Origin: a virus | Strand: one strand, 5' to 3' | IMG/VR virus record: IMGVR_UViG_3300046458_000144 | Location: 1-56,907 of that record | DNA: 56,907 nucleotides | In this document: one piece after another, positions 37,666 through 45,869 of the stretch | Position numbering within the stretch: position 1 is the stretch's first letter | How the letters are laid out: every line of letters begins with the position of its first letter | Position numbers and translations under genes: made by a program | Notes under the pieces: generated by a model | What the model was told of the DNA's origin: nothing | The model's input: the letters and a program-made list of their open reading frames with translations, nothing else | The model's database searches: none

Positions 37666-38322
37666 ATGGGCTACAAAATCCCCAACGGCGGCTACTTCCA
37701 GCACGCCGCTACTTACGACGCGGTCCAGGCATTCACTGCGATCTCCAATGCATCCGAGGCAGTTGCCACCGTCACCGGTAGCACAATCGCCGCCGGCGAC
37801 ATCGTCCTGCTCAGCTCGGGCTGGAGCAAGCTCGACAACAAGGTCGTGCGCGTGAAAGCGGCCACCGCAACTGCGGTCACCCTGGAAGCAATCGATACCA
37901 GCGATGTACTGATCTTCCCGGCTGGCGGCGGTGTCGGCAGCATGAAAAAGATTCTGACCTGGGTGCAGATTCCTCAGATCACCGATCTGGCCTTCTCGGG
38001 CGGCGATCAGAACTATCTGGATGTTGTGTTCCTTGAAGACGACCAGGGTAAGCAGATCCCCACCGACCGCGCTGCAACCAGTATGACGCTCACCATCGCA
38101 GACGATCCGGTGAAGCCATTCAACGCCGTGCTCATGAAGGCTGACGCAGGCAAGCAGGTTCAGGCGGCCCGACTGGTACTGCCCGGTAATGACCAGCTGC
38201 TATACGGCACCTACACGTCGTTCTCCAAGCAGCCGGCCGTTTCGCGCAGCAACCTACTCACCCGCACGGTGAATTTGGCGCTGCAGGCTGATCCGACCCG
38301 CTATGTCGGCGTGGCGGCATAA
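37666..38322 (+). CDS. Major tail tube protein
   Basis: 218 residues with a beta-rich tail tube pattern (YDAVQAFTAISNASEAVATV, FPAGGGVGSMKKILTWVQI, VSRSNLLTRTVNLALQADP). Preceded by AGAGGAAA. Its place before the G/GT chaperones fits lambda V. Confidence 0.88.
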   Translation: MGYKIPNGGYFQHAATYDAVQAFTAISNASEAVATVTGSTIAAGDIVLLSSGWSKLDNKVVRVKAATATAVTLEAIDTSDVLIFPAGGGVGSMKKILTWVQIPQITDLAFSGGDQNYLDVVFLEDDQGKQIPTDRAATSMTLTIADDPVKPFNAVLMKADAGKQVQAARLVLPGNDQLLYGTYTSFSKQPAVSRSNLLTRTVNLALQADPTRYVGVAA

Positions 38323-38325
38323 CCC

Positions 38326-38709
38326 ATGGCCAAATTCAAGATCGCTCAGAAACCCACATTCAAAGCCAAGGTGTCCATCCCGCGCGTTGGCGGCCCGGCT
38401 GATGAGGTTGAATTCGAGTTCTTGTATCTCGACCGCATCGCTTTGTCCGAGCTGTTTGATAAGTGGAATCTCGCCCGGGATGCGCATGCCGAGAAGGTGC
38501 GAGCGGACGGGCTGTCGTGGGCCGAGGCAACCGCCGAAGAAATCACTCTGCAGGTCAACCAGATCAAAGACATCGTCACTGGCTGGGCCTTCGACGATAC
38601 ATTCAACGATGAGTCGATATCGGCGCTGGTTACGACCTGTGTAGCGGCACCGCAAGCGGTCCTGAGCGCTTACCAATCAGCCTATCAGCCAGCGCGCCTG
38701 GGAAACTAA
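38326..38709 (+). CDS. Tail assembly chaperone G
   Basis: 127 residues of the phage tail assembly chaperone type (EFLYLDRIALSELFDKWN, then EITLQVNQIKDIVTGWAFDD). It helps the tape measure and tube assemble. Its last codons contain a canonical slippery heptamer, and a -1 shift there extends the protein into the T frame. Confidence 0.88.
   Translation: MAKFKIAQKPTFKAKVSIPRVGGPADEVEFEFLYLDRIALSELFDKWNLARDAHAEKVRADGLSWAEATAEEITLQVNQIKDIVTGWAFDDTFNDESISALVTTCVAAPQAVLSAYQSAYQPARLGN
38700..38706 (+). promoter_or_regulatory. Programmed -1 frameshift site
   Basis: GGGAAAC is read as CTG-GGA-AAC-TAA in the G frame, so both ribosomal site tRNAs can re-pair at GGG and AAA, the standard X-XXY-YYZ arrangement. 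The -1 frame is open from here to 39026. The lambda G/T site is GGGAAAG. Confidence 0.88.
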
Positions 38710-39026
38710 TCGCCTCTGCCCGCGCGCTGTATGAGCCTGATGCCAGCGAGAAGCTGCCCATGTTCGGGCTTACGGCCAGCGACTTCGACAACGTCGTTGA
38801 AGTGTGGCCTGACAACTGGCCGGCGCTCGTCGTCATGGAGTCGATGAGCACGCAGTGGCGGGTGGGGGCTGGCGGCGCTACAGGCCTTGACTACGGCGTC
38901 TTGCCTGACGTGATGCGCCTCGAATCAATCCCTAAAAAGAATCGCACCTCAGTTTTCCACGACGTTCGCGTCATGGAGGTTGAGGCGTTGGCCGTTATGG
39001 CTGAGTCCCGCGACAACAGCCCGTGA
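38706..39026 (+). CDS. Tail chaperone T part (DUF1799), made only as the G-T fusion
   Basis: Frame reached by the -1 shift; it adds 106 residues to G, giving a 233-residue fusion. The extension starts LIASARALYEPDASEKLPMF and holds the DUF1799 signature (SDFDNVVEVWPDNWPALVVM). An internal ATG at 38760 has no ribosome site, so independent translation is unlikely. Confidence 0.85.
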   Translation, partial: LIASARALYEPDASEKLPMFGLTASDFDNVVEVWPDNWPALVVMESMSTQWRVGAGGATGLDYGVLPDVMRLESIPKKNRTSVFHDVRVMEVEALAVMAESRDNSP

Positions 39027-39052
39027 GAGCGGGCACTTATTCAAGGTGAATT

Positions 39053-42028
39053 ATGGATATTGCCTCGCTCGGCATTAAGGTCGACTCCACGGATGCAGCG
39101 GAGGCAACCACCGACCTCAACAACCTCGCGGCGGCAGGCGGTCGAGCAGAGAAGGCGTCCGAGGGCTTAGCCAAAGGCGCGGACAAAGCATCGGCATCCA
39201 TCAAAAAGCAAAAGGATGAATTGGCCGACCTGCTGGGTGAGATCGACCCAACAGTTAAGGCGCTGGGTCGTCTGGATGAGCTGGAAACCAAGCTCTCGAA
39301 GCAGAAGAGCCTGGGGGCGCTTGATGCTTCGACGTTCAGCGAGTACCAGGCCAAAATCGATCAATCCCGCGCTAACCTCGGCCGTTTTGACGATGGCCTG
39401 ACCCGCACCGGAAACACCGCAAAGCAGACCGCGGCGGCGCTGCGGGGCGTTCCTGCTCAGTTCACTGACATTGCGGTATCGCTCCAAGGCGGCCAGGCAC
39501 CGCTGACTGTGCTGCTGCAGCAGGGCGGCCAGCTCAAAGACATGTTCGGCGGCATTGGCCCCGCGGCGAAAGCCTTGGGCGGATACGTGCTGGGGCTGGT
39601 CAACCCATTCACCGTTGCGGCTGCCGCTGTCGGCGTGCTGACTCTGGCCTACTACCAGGGAAGCAACGAGGCCGACGAATACAATAAATCGCTGATCCTG
39701 ACCGGGGGCTATGCGGGCGTTACTGCTGGCAACCTCGCGTCGATGGCAAAGCAGGTCAGCTCTACCGTGGGCACTACAGGTGCTGCTGCGTCTGTTCTTG
39801 CTCAGTTGGCTGGTAACGGGAAGATCGCCGCCGGTAGCTTTGACGAGATAACCAAGGCCGCGTTGACGATGCAGTCGGCAACCGGAAAAGCGGTTGAGGA
39901 AACAGTCGCTGAGTTCTCCTCCCTGGCAAAGGAGCCTGTAGCTGCGTCGATCAAGCTCAACGAGCAGTATCACTACCTGACAGCGTCGGTTTACGAGCAG
40001 ATCGTCGCTCTGGAGAAGCAGGGCGAGCAGGCTGCGGCGGTCAAACTCGCTACTGATTCATTTGCAGATGCTATCCAGTCTCGCGGCGACAAGATCACCG
40101 AGCGACTGGGCACCATTGAAGGTGCATGGAACAAGGTGGCCAAGGCCGCCAAATGGGCCTGGGATGCAGCGCTCGACGTGGGGCGTGAGTCGACCTACGA
40201 GGAAAAGCTCGCTGACCTGAATGAGCAGGCGCAGAACGCTGCACGGGTTGGCACTGGGCCGCGCGGTGGCGGCGGCCGAAGCCTGGCCGATATTGAAGCT
40301 GATCGTTCATCGCTGATGCTTGCTGAGCAGGAGCGGCGGAATAGAGCAGAGGCCGGGCGACTGGACCAAGAGCAGCAAGAGCGCTCTATTTCAGCTAGGC
40401 AGCGCCTCAATGTCCTGATCGACAAGGGCAAGTCGCTGACGCTACAGACTGCTGATGCGTACAAGAAGGTCGACGCGGACGCCGAGGATGCCGCGCGGAA
40501 GGGCACCGCATACACGGCTGAGCAAATCGCAGCGGCGAAAAAGGTCGAGTTTGAGCGGATTAACGGGAAACCGAGCAAATCCTCCGGCGCAGTCGATCTG
40601 ACCGGCTTCAACGATGCTCAGAACCAGCTCAAAGCCGTTTCGAGCTACTACCAGAACATCCAGAAGGAACTGGATTCGGCGCAAAAGGCTGGGTTGGTAT
40701 CGGCGGAATCCTACAGCAGCCAGCGCATCGCGCTTGTTCAGCAGGAACGGGTCGAGGTCGCGGCAGCGTACGAGGCCGAGATTTCAGCCCTTGAAGCCGT
40801 CAGGGCTAAGTCCACCACGTCAGGCGCGCAGCGCATCCAGATCGACCAGAAGATTGCGGACGCCCGGACCGGCATGGTCAAGGCTCAGCAGGACGCTGAC
40901 ACGCAGCTGGAAGTGCTGGCCAACGCCGAAACGGGCCGGATCGAAAAGCAGAAGCTTGCGATCAGCAGCTACACCGATGCACTGAACCAGCAGAACGCGG
41001 CGCTGCAGCGGGCTGGACAGCGAGCAGCTGCTGGTGTCGGGCAGGGTGATCGCCAAGCATCGTTAACTGGCTCGCTGAACGGTATCGAGGACCGGGCCAA
41101 TCAGCAGCGTCTGGACCTGGCTCGGGACAAGGCCGATAAGTCGCGCAACATGAGCGCCGAGGAATACCAAGCCAAGCTGAACGCGATCAATGCCAGTGAG
41201 AAGGATCTCGCCGAAACGACGCTCAGCAACTACGAGCAGATGTCTGCGGCGCAAAGCGATTGGCGCAACGGTGCCACGTCGGCGTTCAGTAACTACCTGG
41301 AGTCGGCGCGTGACGTAGCTGGGCAGACGAAAAGCCTGTTCACCAACGCGTTCACGGGTATGGAAGACGCCATCGTCAACTTCGCCATGACCGGCAAGCT
41401 TTCGTTCGCAGATTTCGCCAAATCTATCCTGGCGGACATGGCGCGGATTGCTGCAAGGCAGGCATCATCCTCGGCGATGAGTGCGCTTTTCGGGCTAGCG
41501 GCCAGCGCAGCTGGAAGCTATTTCGGCGGTGCTAGTTCGGCGGGATCTACACAGGCGGGCTACTCCTCTGATTACTTTCCGCAATCGGCGACTGGCGCTT
41601 CAACCGGCAGCTACAGCGGGTCCTATTTCCCCCAGGCAAACGGCGGAGCATGGAGCGGCGGCGTGCAAATGTTCGCCAATGGCGGCGCGTTCACCAACTC
41701 CATCGTCAGCACGCCGACGGCGTTTGGCATGGCTAACGGCAAGACCGGTGTAATGGGCGAGGCCGGGGATGAGGCGATCATGCCGCTGACCCGAACCTCT
41801 AGCGGCAAGCTGGGCGTTATTGCAGCAGGCGGCAGCGCTGGTGGCACGCAGATAAATGTTGAGGTGCACATCGATGGTGATGGCAACGCGTCGTCCTCTG
41901 CAGATACGCCTGGATATGACGTGTTCGGCAAGGAGCTTGCGGCGTTTGTAGAGCAGAAGTACCAGCAGCTGCGAAACAGGGATATGGCGCAGGGAGGCGT
42001 TATCAATAAGGCAATTAAGGGGCGCTGA
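39053..42028 (+). CDS. Tape measure protein
   Basis: 991 residues. N-terminal tape-measure pattern (IASLGIKVDSTDAAEATTDL), long helical and coiled-coil stretches, a hydrophobic region at about 165-200 (GPAAKALGGYVLGLVNPFTV) that would be inserted into the membrane, and a C-terminal LSFADFAKSILADMARIAAR motif typical of lambda H-type proteins. Sets tail length. Overlaps M by one base. Confidence 0.93.
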   Translation: MDIASLGIKVDSTDAAEATTDLNNLAAAGGRAEKASEGLAKGADKASASIKKQKDELADLLGEIDPTVKALGRLDELETKLSKQKSLGALDASTFSEYQAKIDQSRANLGRFDDGLTRTGNTAKQTAAALRGVPAQFTDIAVSLQGGQAPLTVLLQQGGQLKDMFGGIGPAAKALGGYVLGLVNPFTVAAAAVGVLTLAYYQGSNEADEYNKSLILTGGYAGVTAGNLASMAKQVSSTVGTTGAAASVLAQLAGNGKIAAGSFDEITKAALTMQSATGKAVEETVAEFSSLAKEPVAASIKLNEQYHYLTASVYEQIVALEKQGEQAAAVKLATDSFADAIQSRGDKITERLGTIEGAWNKVAKAAKWAWDAALDVGRESTYEEKLADLNEQAQNAARVGTGPRGGGGRSLADIEADRSSLMLAEQERRNRAEAGRLDQEQQERSISARQRLNVLIDKGKSLTLQTADAYKKVDADAEDAARKGTAYTAEQIAAAKKVEFERINGKPSKSSGAVDLTGFNDAQNQLKAVSSYYQNIQKELDSAQKAGLVSAESYSSQRIALVQQERVEVAAAYEAEISALEAVRAKSTTSGAQRIQIDQKIADARTGMVKAQQDADTQLEVLANAETGRIEKQKLAISSYTDALNQQNAALQRAGQRAAAGVGQGDRQASLTGSLNGIEDRANQQRLDLARDKADKSRNMSAEEYQAKLNAINASEKDLAETTLSNYEQMSAAQSDWRNGATSAFSNYLESARDVAGQTKSLFTNAFTGMEDAIVNFAMTGKLSFADFAKSILADMARIAARQASSSAMSALFGLAASAAGSYFGGASSAGSTQAGYSSDYFPQSATGASTGSYSGSYFPQANGGAWSGGVQMFANGGAFTNSIVSTPTAFGMANGKTGVMGEAGDEAIMPLTRTSSGKLGVIAAGGSAGGTQINVEVHIDGDGNASSSADTPGYDVFGKELAAFVEQKYQQLRNRDMAQGGVINKAIKGR

Positions 42029-42366
42029 TGGCACTCGAGCGATTCACCTGGGCTACAGAGAAGGGTGCGGATGGGGATATCACCCAGCGCGTCCGTACCA
42101 AAAAATTTGCCGATGGATACGAGCAGTCGGTCGAAGATGGGATCAACAACCAGTCCGAATCATGGCCAGTGGTATTCACTGGGATGGCAGCCAAAATCTT
42201 GCAGATAAGGCAGTTCCTGGACCGCCACAAAGGCGCGAAAGGATTCCTCTGGACGCCACCTCTTGGCGTGCTGGGCCTCTACAAATGCAAGGGGTACAAA
42301 CCCGTCCACCGCGGCGGCCAGGTATACGCCATCACCGCCACATTCGAACAAACCTTTCATCCTTGA
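42028..42366 (+). CDS. Minor tail protein M
   Basis: 112 residues. Lambda M-type pattern (RVRTKKFADGYEQSVEDGIN, then GFLWTPPLGVLGLYKCKGY and a final ATFEQTF). A tail tip component. Starts one base into the end of the tape measure gene. Confidence 0.9.
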   Translation: MALERFTWATEKGADGDITQRVRTKKFADGYEQSVEDGINNQSESWPVVFTGMAAKILQIRQFLDRHKGAKGFLWTPPLGVLGLYKCKGYKPVHRGGQVYAITATFEQTFHP

Positions 42367-42377
42367 GATAACCGGCC

Positions 42378-43130
42378 ATGGCACTGATCACGGACATCCA
42401 GAAACTGGAGCCCGGCGGCGAAATTCGCCTGTTTGAAATTGATGGGACTGAATACGGCGCGGATTACCTCCGCTTTCATGGTCATGCCATTCCGCACACG
42501 CCTGAAGATCTGCTGGCCTACGAAAACTCGGATGAGGATCTGCCAGCCAAATCAATTTGGTGGCAGGGCGAGGAATACGCCGCGTGGCCGGTTCAGATCG
42601 ATGGGATTTCCTCTAGTAGTGATGGTACAGCGGCGCGGCCCACATTCGCTGCGGGCAACATCAATGGCCGGGTAACCGCGCTGTGCCTGGCTTTCGAGGA
42701 CATGTTGAAGTTCAAACTCACAGTTCGTGAGACGCTGGCCCAGTACCTTGATCCAGCCAACTTTCCTGATGGCAATCCCACTGCTGACCCGACGCAGGAG
42801 GCGCTGGAAGTCTGGTACATCGACCAGAAAACCAGCGAAGACGGTGAGGCGGTCGTTTGGGAGCTTTCATCGCCTGGAGAAATTGACAGCCACGGCTTAC
42901 CCGGCCGGCAGATGACAACATTCTGTCATTGGGCGATGACCAACGGTTATCGAGGTCCGGATTGCGGCTACACCGGTGCGGCAATGTTTGATGATGAAGA
43001 CATACCCACGGACGATCCGTCGCTGGACGAGTGCAAAGGCTGCCTGTCCTCCTGCAAGTTGCGCTTCGGCGAGAACAACGAGCTTGCGTTCGGCGGCTTC
43101 CCTGCTGTTTCCCTTATCGCCCGGAGCTGA
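42378..43130 (+). CDS. Minor tail protein L
   Basis: 250 residues. Lambda L-type protein with conserved cysteines in the C-terminal third (FCHWAMTNGYRGPDCGYTG, then DECKGCLSSCKLRFGENN and FGGFPA), which bind an iron-sulfur cluster in lambda L. Tail tip assembly. Preceded by a weak ribosome site. Confidence 0.92.
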   Translation: MALITDIQKLEPGGEIRLFEIDGTEYGADYLRFHGHAIPHTPEDLLAYENSDEDLPAKSIWWQGEEYAAWPVQIDGISSSSDGTAARPTFAAGNINGRVTALCLAFEDMLKFKLTVRETLAQYLDPANFPDGNPTADPTQEALEVWYIDQKTSEDGEAVVWELSSPGEIDSHGLPGRQMTTFCHWAMTNGYRGPDCGYTGAAMFDDEDIPTDDPSLDECKGCLSSCKLRFGENNELAFGGFPAVSLIARS

Positions 43131-43132
43131 CC

Positions 43133-43897
43133 ATGTTCAAGTACATGCTGGATGCGGTTAAAGCGCATGCGGCGACCGAATACCCGAAAGAATGCTGCGG
43201 CCTGCTCTTGGCTGTTGGGAAGAAGCAGCAGTACTTCCCCTGTACAAACACCTCGACTGATCCGACCGAAGAGTTTCGGATCGATCCTGAGGACTACGGG
43301 CGAGCAGAAGACATTGGCGAGGTGATCGGAATCGTTCACTCCCACCCTGACGCAACCAGCCGGCCTTCGCCGCGCGACTTGGCCATGTGCGAGGCAACCG
43401 AATTACCCTGGCACATTTTTAGCTGGCCGGAGGGAGATCTGCGAACGATTGTGCCGACCGGCAATACGCCGTTGCTCAAGCGGCCATTCGTGCACGGTGC
43501 GTGGGACTGCTGGCAGGCCTGCGCAGATTGGTACAAGCGCGAGTGGGGACTTGAGTTCGAAGCCTTCAAGCGTGCAGATGGATGGTGGGAGAGCAAGGAA
43601 AGCGTCAGCCTGTACGAGGCCAACTACGAGACGGCAGGGTTCTACCGGGTTGATTCCCCGCAGCGTGGCGACATGATCGTCATGCAAGTCGGCCGGACCG
43701 AGCACCCGAACCATGCGGGGATTTTCCTCGGCGTCGATCCGGCACTGCCAGAAGAAGATGCGGCAACCTTCGGGCCGGGGCCTTTCCTATTGCATCACCT
43801 CTACGGCAGGCCGAGCGAGATCATCGTTTTTGGCGGGCCGTGGCTTGATCGAACGCGCCTGATCCTCAGGCACAAAGATGCACGACAAACCACATGA
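43133..43897 (+). CDS. Tail protein K: JAMM peptidase plus NlpC/P60 domains
   Basis: 254 residues. N-terminal JAMM domain with Glu20 and HSHPDATSRPSPRD (His69, His71, Ser79, Asp82); C-terminal NlpC/P60 domain with Cys126 in GAWDCWQAC and His in HPNHAGIF. Lambda K homologue; cleaves peptidoglycan or processes tail parts during entry. Start at ATG 43133, two bases after the stop of L; longer frames overlap L. Confidence 0.93.
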   Translation: MFKYMLDAVKAHAATEYPKECCGLLLAVGKKQQYFPCTNTSTDPTEEFRIDPEDYGRAEDIGEVIGIVHSHPDATSRPSPRDLAMCEATELPWHIFSWPEGDLRTIVPTGNTPLLKRPFVHGAWDCWQACADWYKREWGLEFEAFKRADGWWESKESVSLYEANYETAGFYRVDSPQRGDMIVMQVGRTEHPNHAGIFLGVDPALPEEDAATFGPGPFLLHHLYGRPSEIIVFGGPWLDRTRLILRHKDARQTT

Positions 43898-43922
43898 TGC
43901 GGCAGGGCCGTGGGAGAAGGAC

Positions 43923-44060
43923 ATGAATCAGGTTGTCAGCGATAACGCAAAGAATTCAAGCGGTAAGCCTATGTGGCTCATCATGCCGGATGGCAGCTTT
44001 TTCATCAGCCCAAAGGCTGTTGATCAGGCAAGCATCCAGCAACTAAAGTTTAGATCTTAG
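43923..44060 (+). CDS. Small protein after K, 45 residues
   Basis: Reads MNQVVSDNAKNSSGKPMWLI and ends in a short basic tail. GGAGAAGGAC precedes ATG 43923. It may also start 15 codons earlier inside K. It is the first gene of the accessory island; its end overlaps the convergent gene at 44050. Confidence 0.5.
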   Translation: MNQVVSDNAKNSSGKPMWLIMPDGSFFISPKAVDQASIQQLKFRS

Positions 44061-44310
44061 ATTCGGCCTGCTTCGCGGCAAACTCCTCATCAGTTAAAAC
44101 AATCGGGAGATTTTTCCCCGGAAAGACCTTGTTGAAAACTTGAAGGGGATAATAGTCACCGACCCCTTGTTCGCGGCAGGCGTAGATAGCAGCGCCAATC
44201 CGAGCCGCTGCATGGTCAGGGTTGGATTCAGCCTGAGTATGCGCCAGAGCCAGCACCAGACTGGTGAGCTGAGCAATTGCGTGTTCATTGCTTATTTCTG
44301 GTTGAGACAT
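44050..44310 (-). CDS. Hypothetical protein of the LexA-linked leftward pair, 86 residues
   Basis: Helical protein (NEHAIAQLTSLVLALAHTQA; ARIGAAIYACREQGVGDYY). AAGGAG lies somewhat far before the ATG. It follows the gene at 44411 on the same strand and may form an operon with it below the LexA box at 44756. Not recognised. Confidence 0.6.
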   Translation of the reverse strand: MSQPEISNEHAIAQLTSLVLALAHTQAESNPDHAAARIGAAIYACREQGVGDYYPLQVFNKVFPGKNLPIVLTDEEFAAKQAESKI

Positions 44311-44410
44311 CTTTGAAGCTCCTTGCGTTATCCGCGCCGAAATTGGCGCACCCCAGTCCTTGGGCTTGCAGGTGAAGGACTGGGGGAGGGAATCCTTTGA
44401 TTAAGCGAAA

Positions 44411-44656
44411 TTAGCTCAAGCCTTCGTGCGGCAGGAGCGTGAGATCGATTTTCTCAAGGTAACCGTCTTCGCCTCGAGTTATCTCCAGCGGCATTCCAGG
44501 GATGAGAGTCTGTGTTACCACCCACCCGCCAGAAAACGTGTATTTCACTTCTACCGGGGTTGGGGCTCCTCGAAAGTTGATAACCATCTGCTTGCCCACT
44601 TCTGTATTTCTAAGAGTCTCTGTGAATTGCTCGGACAGCTCTGCGTTGCGCTTCAT
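44411..44656 (-). CDS. Hypothetical protein nearest the LexA box, 81 residues
   Basis: Small beta-rich protein (VEVKYTFSGGWVVTQTLIPG, then PLEITRGEDGYLEKIDLTLL). AGGAGATTCTC-ATG gives a good start. A LexA box lies 100 bases upstream and a hairpin between, so induction by DNA damage is likely. Function unknown. Confidence 0.65.
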   Translation of the reverse strand: MKRNAELSEQFTETLRNTEVGKQMVINFRGAPTPVEVKYTFSGGWVVTQTLIPGMPLEITRGEDGYLEKIDLTLLPHEGLS

Positions 44657-44697
44657 GAGAATCTCCTGAAATAAGGCGCAACGCTACTACTCGCCGC

Positions 44698-44738
44698 CCA
44701 GGCTCGCCACTGGCATTCCATCCACGCTGGATGCCTGG
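44698..44738. repeat. Hairpin in the leader of the LexA-linked pair
   Basis: CCAGGC pairs with GCCTGG, with a nested CATCC/GGATG stem. Its left 18 bases (44697-44714) match 14130-14147 with one difference, so the element occurs twice in the window. Confidence 0.6.
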
Positions 44739-44755
44739 CCAGTCGAACAAAAATA

Positions 44756-44771
44756 CTGTATAAATAAACAG
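44756..44771. promoter_or_regulatory. LexA (SOS) box
   Basis: CTGTATAAATAAACAG has the CTG-N10-CAG frame and an AT-rich centre, close to the Pseudomonas LexA consensus. It lies between the leftward gene at 44656 and the rightward Panacea gene; the leftward pair is the nearer candidate for control. Confidence 0.75.
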
Positions 44772-44834
44772 CTATTGTTTTCTAGGCTGGAACGAAAGGC
44801 AGCGGGTCTGTCAACTGAAATTTGACGAAAGCCC

Positions 44835-44863
44835 TTGACTTGTGCAGAATCCCGCCTCATTTT
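44835..44863 (+). promoter_or_regulatory. Probable promoter of the Panacea gene pair
   Basis: -35 TTGACT (44835-44840), 17-base spacer, -10 CATTTT (44858-44863). It is followed by a perfect inverted repeat and GGGGAGG. Confidence 0.5.
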
Positions 44864-44874
44864 TGATCAAGATT

Positions 44875-44893
44875 GATGCGAAGGAATCGCATC
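44875..44893. promoter_or_regulatory. Inverted repeat before the Panacea gene (possible operator)
   Basis: GATGCGA and TCGCATC form a perfect 7-bp inverted repeat with a five-base centre, between the probable promoter and the ribosome binding site. Toxin-antitoxin operons usually repress themselves through such a repeat; an RNA hairpin is the alternative. Confidence 0.6.
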
Positions 44894-44912
44894 GTCAATA
44901 GGGGAGGTGGAC

Positions 44913-45353
44913 ATGCCAACGAGCCACGATGTAGCTAAATACTTCCTTTCTGTCGAAGGCGATGAAGGAGAAATCTCGAATCTTAAGCTTCAGAAATTGG
45001 TGTACTACGCACAAGGGTTTAGTCTGGCCCTTCTTGATGAGCCACTTTTTAACGAGCCCATTGAAGCGTGGATGCACGGTCCAGTAGTTTCCAGCCTGTA
45101 CCACAGATACAGTCATCACGGATCAGCGTCGATACCTGCTCCTGCGCAGTTTGATGCAGCAGTTTTTAGCCGTGAACAGCTGCGTTTGCTTGATGATGTC
45201 TATGAGGTCTATGGCCAATACTCGGCGTGGAAGCTCCGCCAGTTGACGCATGCGGAAGATCCTTGGAAAGATAACTATGAAGAAGGGGTAGCAAGCAAGG
45301 TCATTCCTTCAGATGAAATGGAAGAATATTTCAGGAACAACCTGGTTAATTGA
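44913..45353 (+). CDS. Panacea (DUF4065/SocA-like) domain protein, probable antitoxin
   Basis: 146 residues. Clear Panacea pattern: SHDVAKYFLSVEGDEGEISN, then KLQKLVYYAQGFSLALLDEP, PIEAWMHGPVVSSLYHRY and the C-terminal YGQYSAWKLRQLTHAEDPW. The domain is established as an antitoxin module that neutralises many unrelated toxins. ATG 44913 follows GGGGAGG; a GTG at 44907 is inferior. It ends TTGA, touching the next gene. Chaperone-adaptor roles (SocA in Caulobacter) are the alternative. Confidence 0.88.
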   Translation: MPTSHDVAKYFLSVEGDEGEISNLKLQKLVYYAQGFSLALLDEPLFNEPIEAWMHGPVVSSLYHRYSHHGSASIPAPAQFDAAVFSREQLRLLDDVYEVYGQYSAWKLRQLTHAEDPWKDNYEEGVASKVIPSDEMEEYFRNNLVN

Positions 45354-45355
45354 TA

Positions 45356-45766
45356 ATGGGAAGAATCAAGGGCAGGGCAGCTCAAAACGCGAAAATAAAG
45401 ACGAGAGACGCAGTGGCTGAGGTAGACGACTCAGACCTGAAGCCTCCCGTTTTTTCTTTTGAATATCTTCAGGCCGGCTGGTGCATACATGACTGCCAGC
45501 AGGAAGAACGCTCAAAAATGCTTGATCGACTGCGCCGGATTAGCCAGCTTCCTTGGCGAGAAATTAGGCAGCAGGATCGTCACGCATACGGCACCGAGAT
45601 AATTGATCGTGGAGTTTTGAGGGTTGGTATTCCTTCATTTTTAACGGCTGATGTGAAGCTCTTGGCATTTAGGGCTTTTGACTTGGTTGCAATGGTGGGT
45701 TACCGAAAGGGTCGGATATTCCATGTAATATGGATCGACAGAGAGTTTAAGTTATACCCTCACTAG
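45356..45766 (+). CDS. Probable toxin partner of the Panacea antitoxin
   Basis: 136 residues, coupled to the Panacea gene. After a basic disordered head (1-35) comes a region with SKMLDRLRRISQLPWREIRQ and a C-terminal strand segment (MVGYRKGRIFHVIWIDREF, ending KLYPH). That ending resembles RelE-like nuclease toxins or related small toxins that read VFHVLWID in my memory. Start at ATG 45356 relies on coupling; TTG 45350 is possible. Toxicity is inferred from pairing with Panacea, not proven. Confidence 0.65.
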   Translation: MGRIKGRAAQNAKIKTRDAVAEVDDSDLKPPVFSFEYLQAGWCIHDCQQEERSKMLDRLRRISQLPWREIRQQDRHAYGTEIIDRGVLRVGIPSFLTADVKLLAFRAFDLVAMVGYRKGRIFHVIWIDREFKLYPH

Positions 45767-45768
45767 CC

Positions 45769-45795
45769 AAAGCCCAGCCCCGCGCTGGGCTTTTT
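45769..45795 (+). terminator. Terminator after the Panacea pair
   Basis: AAAGCCCAGC pairs with GCTGGGCTTT, followed by T. Closes the toxin-antitoxin unit. Confidence 0.82.
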
Positions 45796-45869
45796 GCATC
45801 TTGCGCCGCGTTTTTGGCGCTTCCTTCGGATGATGGTAGATTGCTGCCATCCATAAATGAGGGAACATC

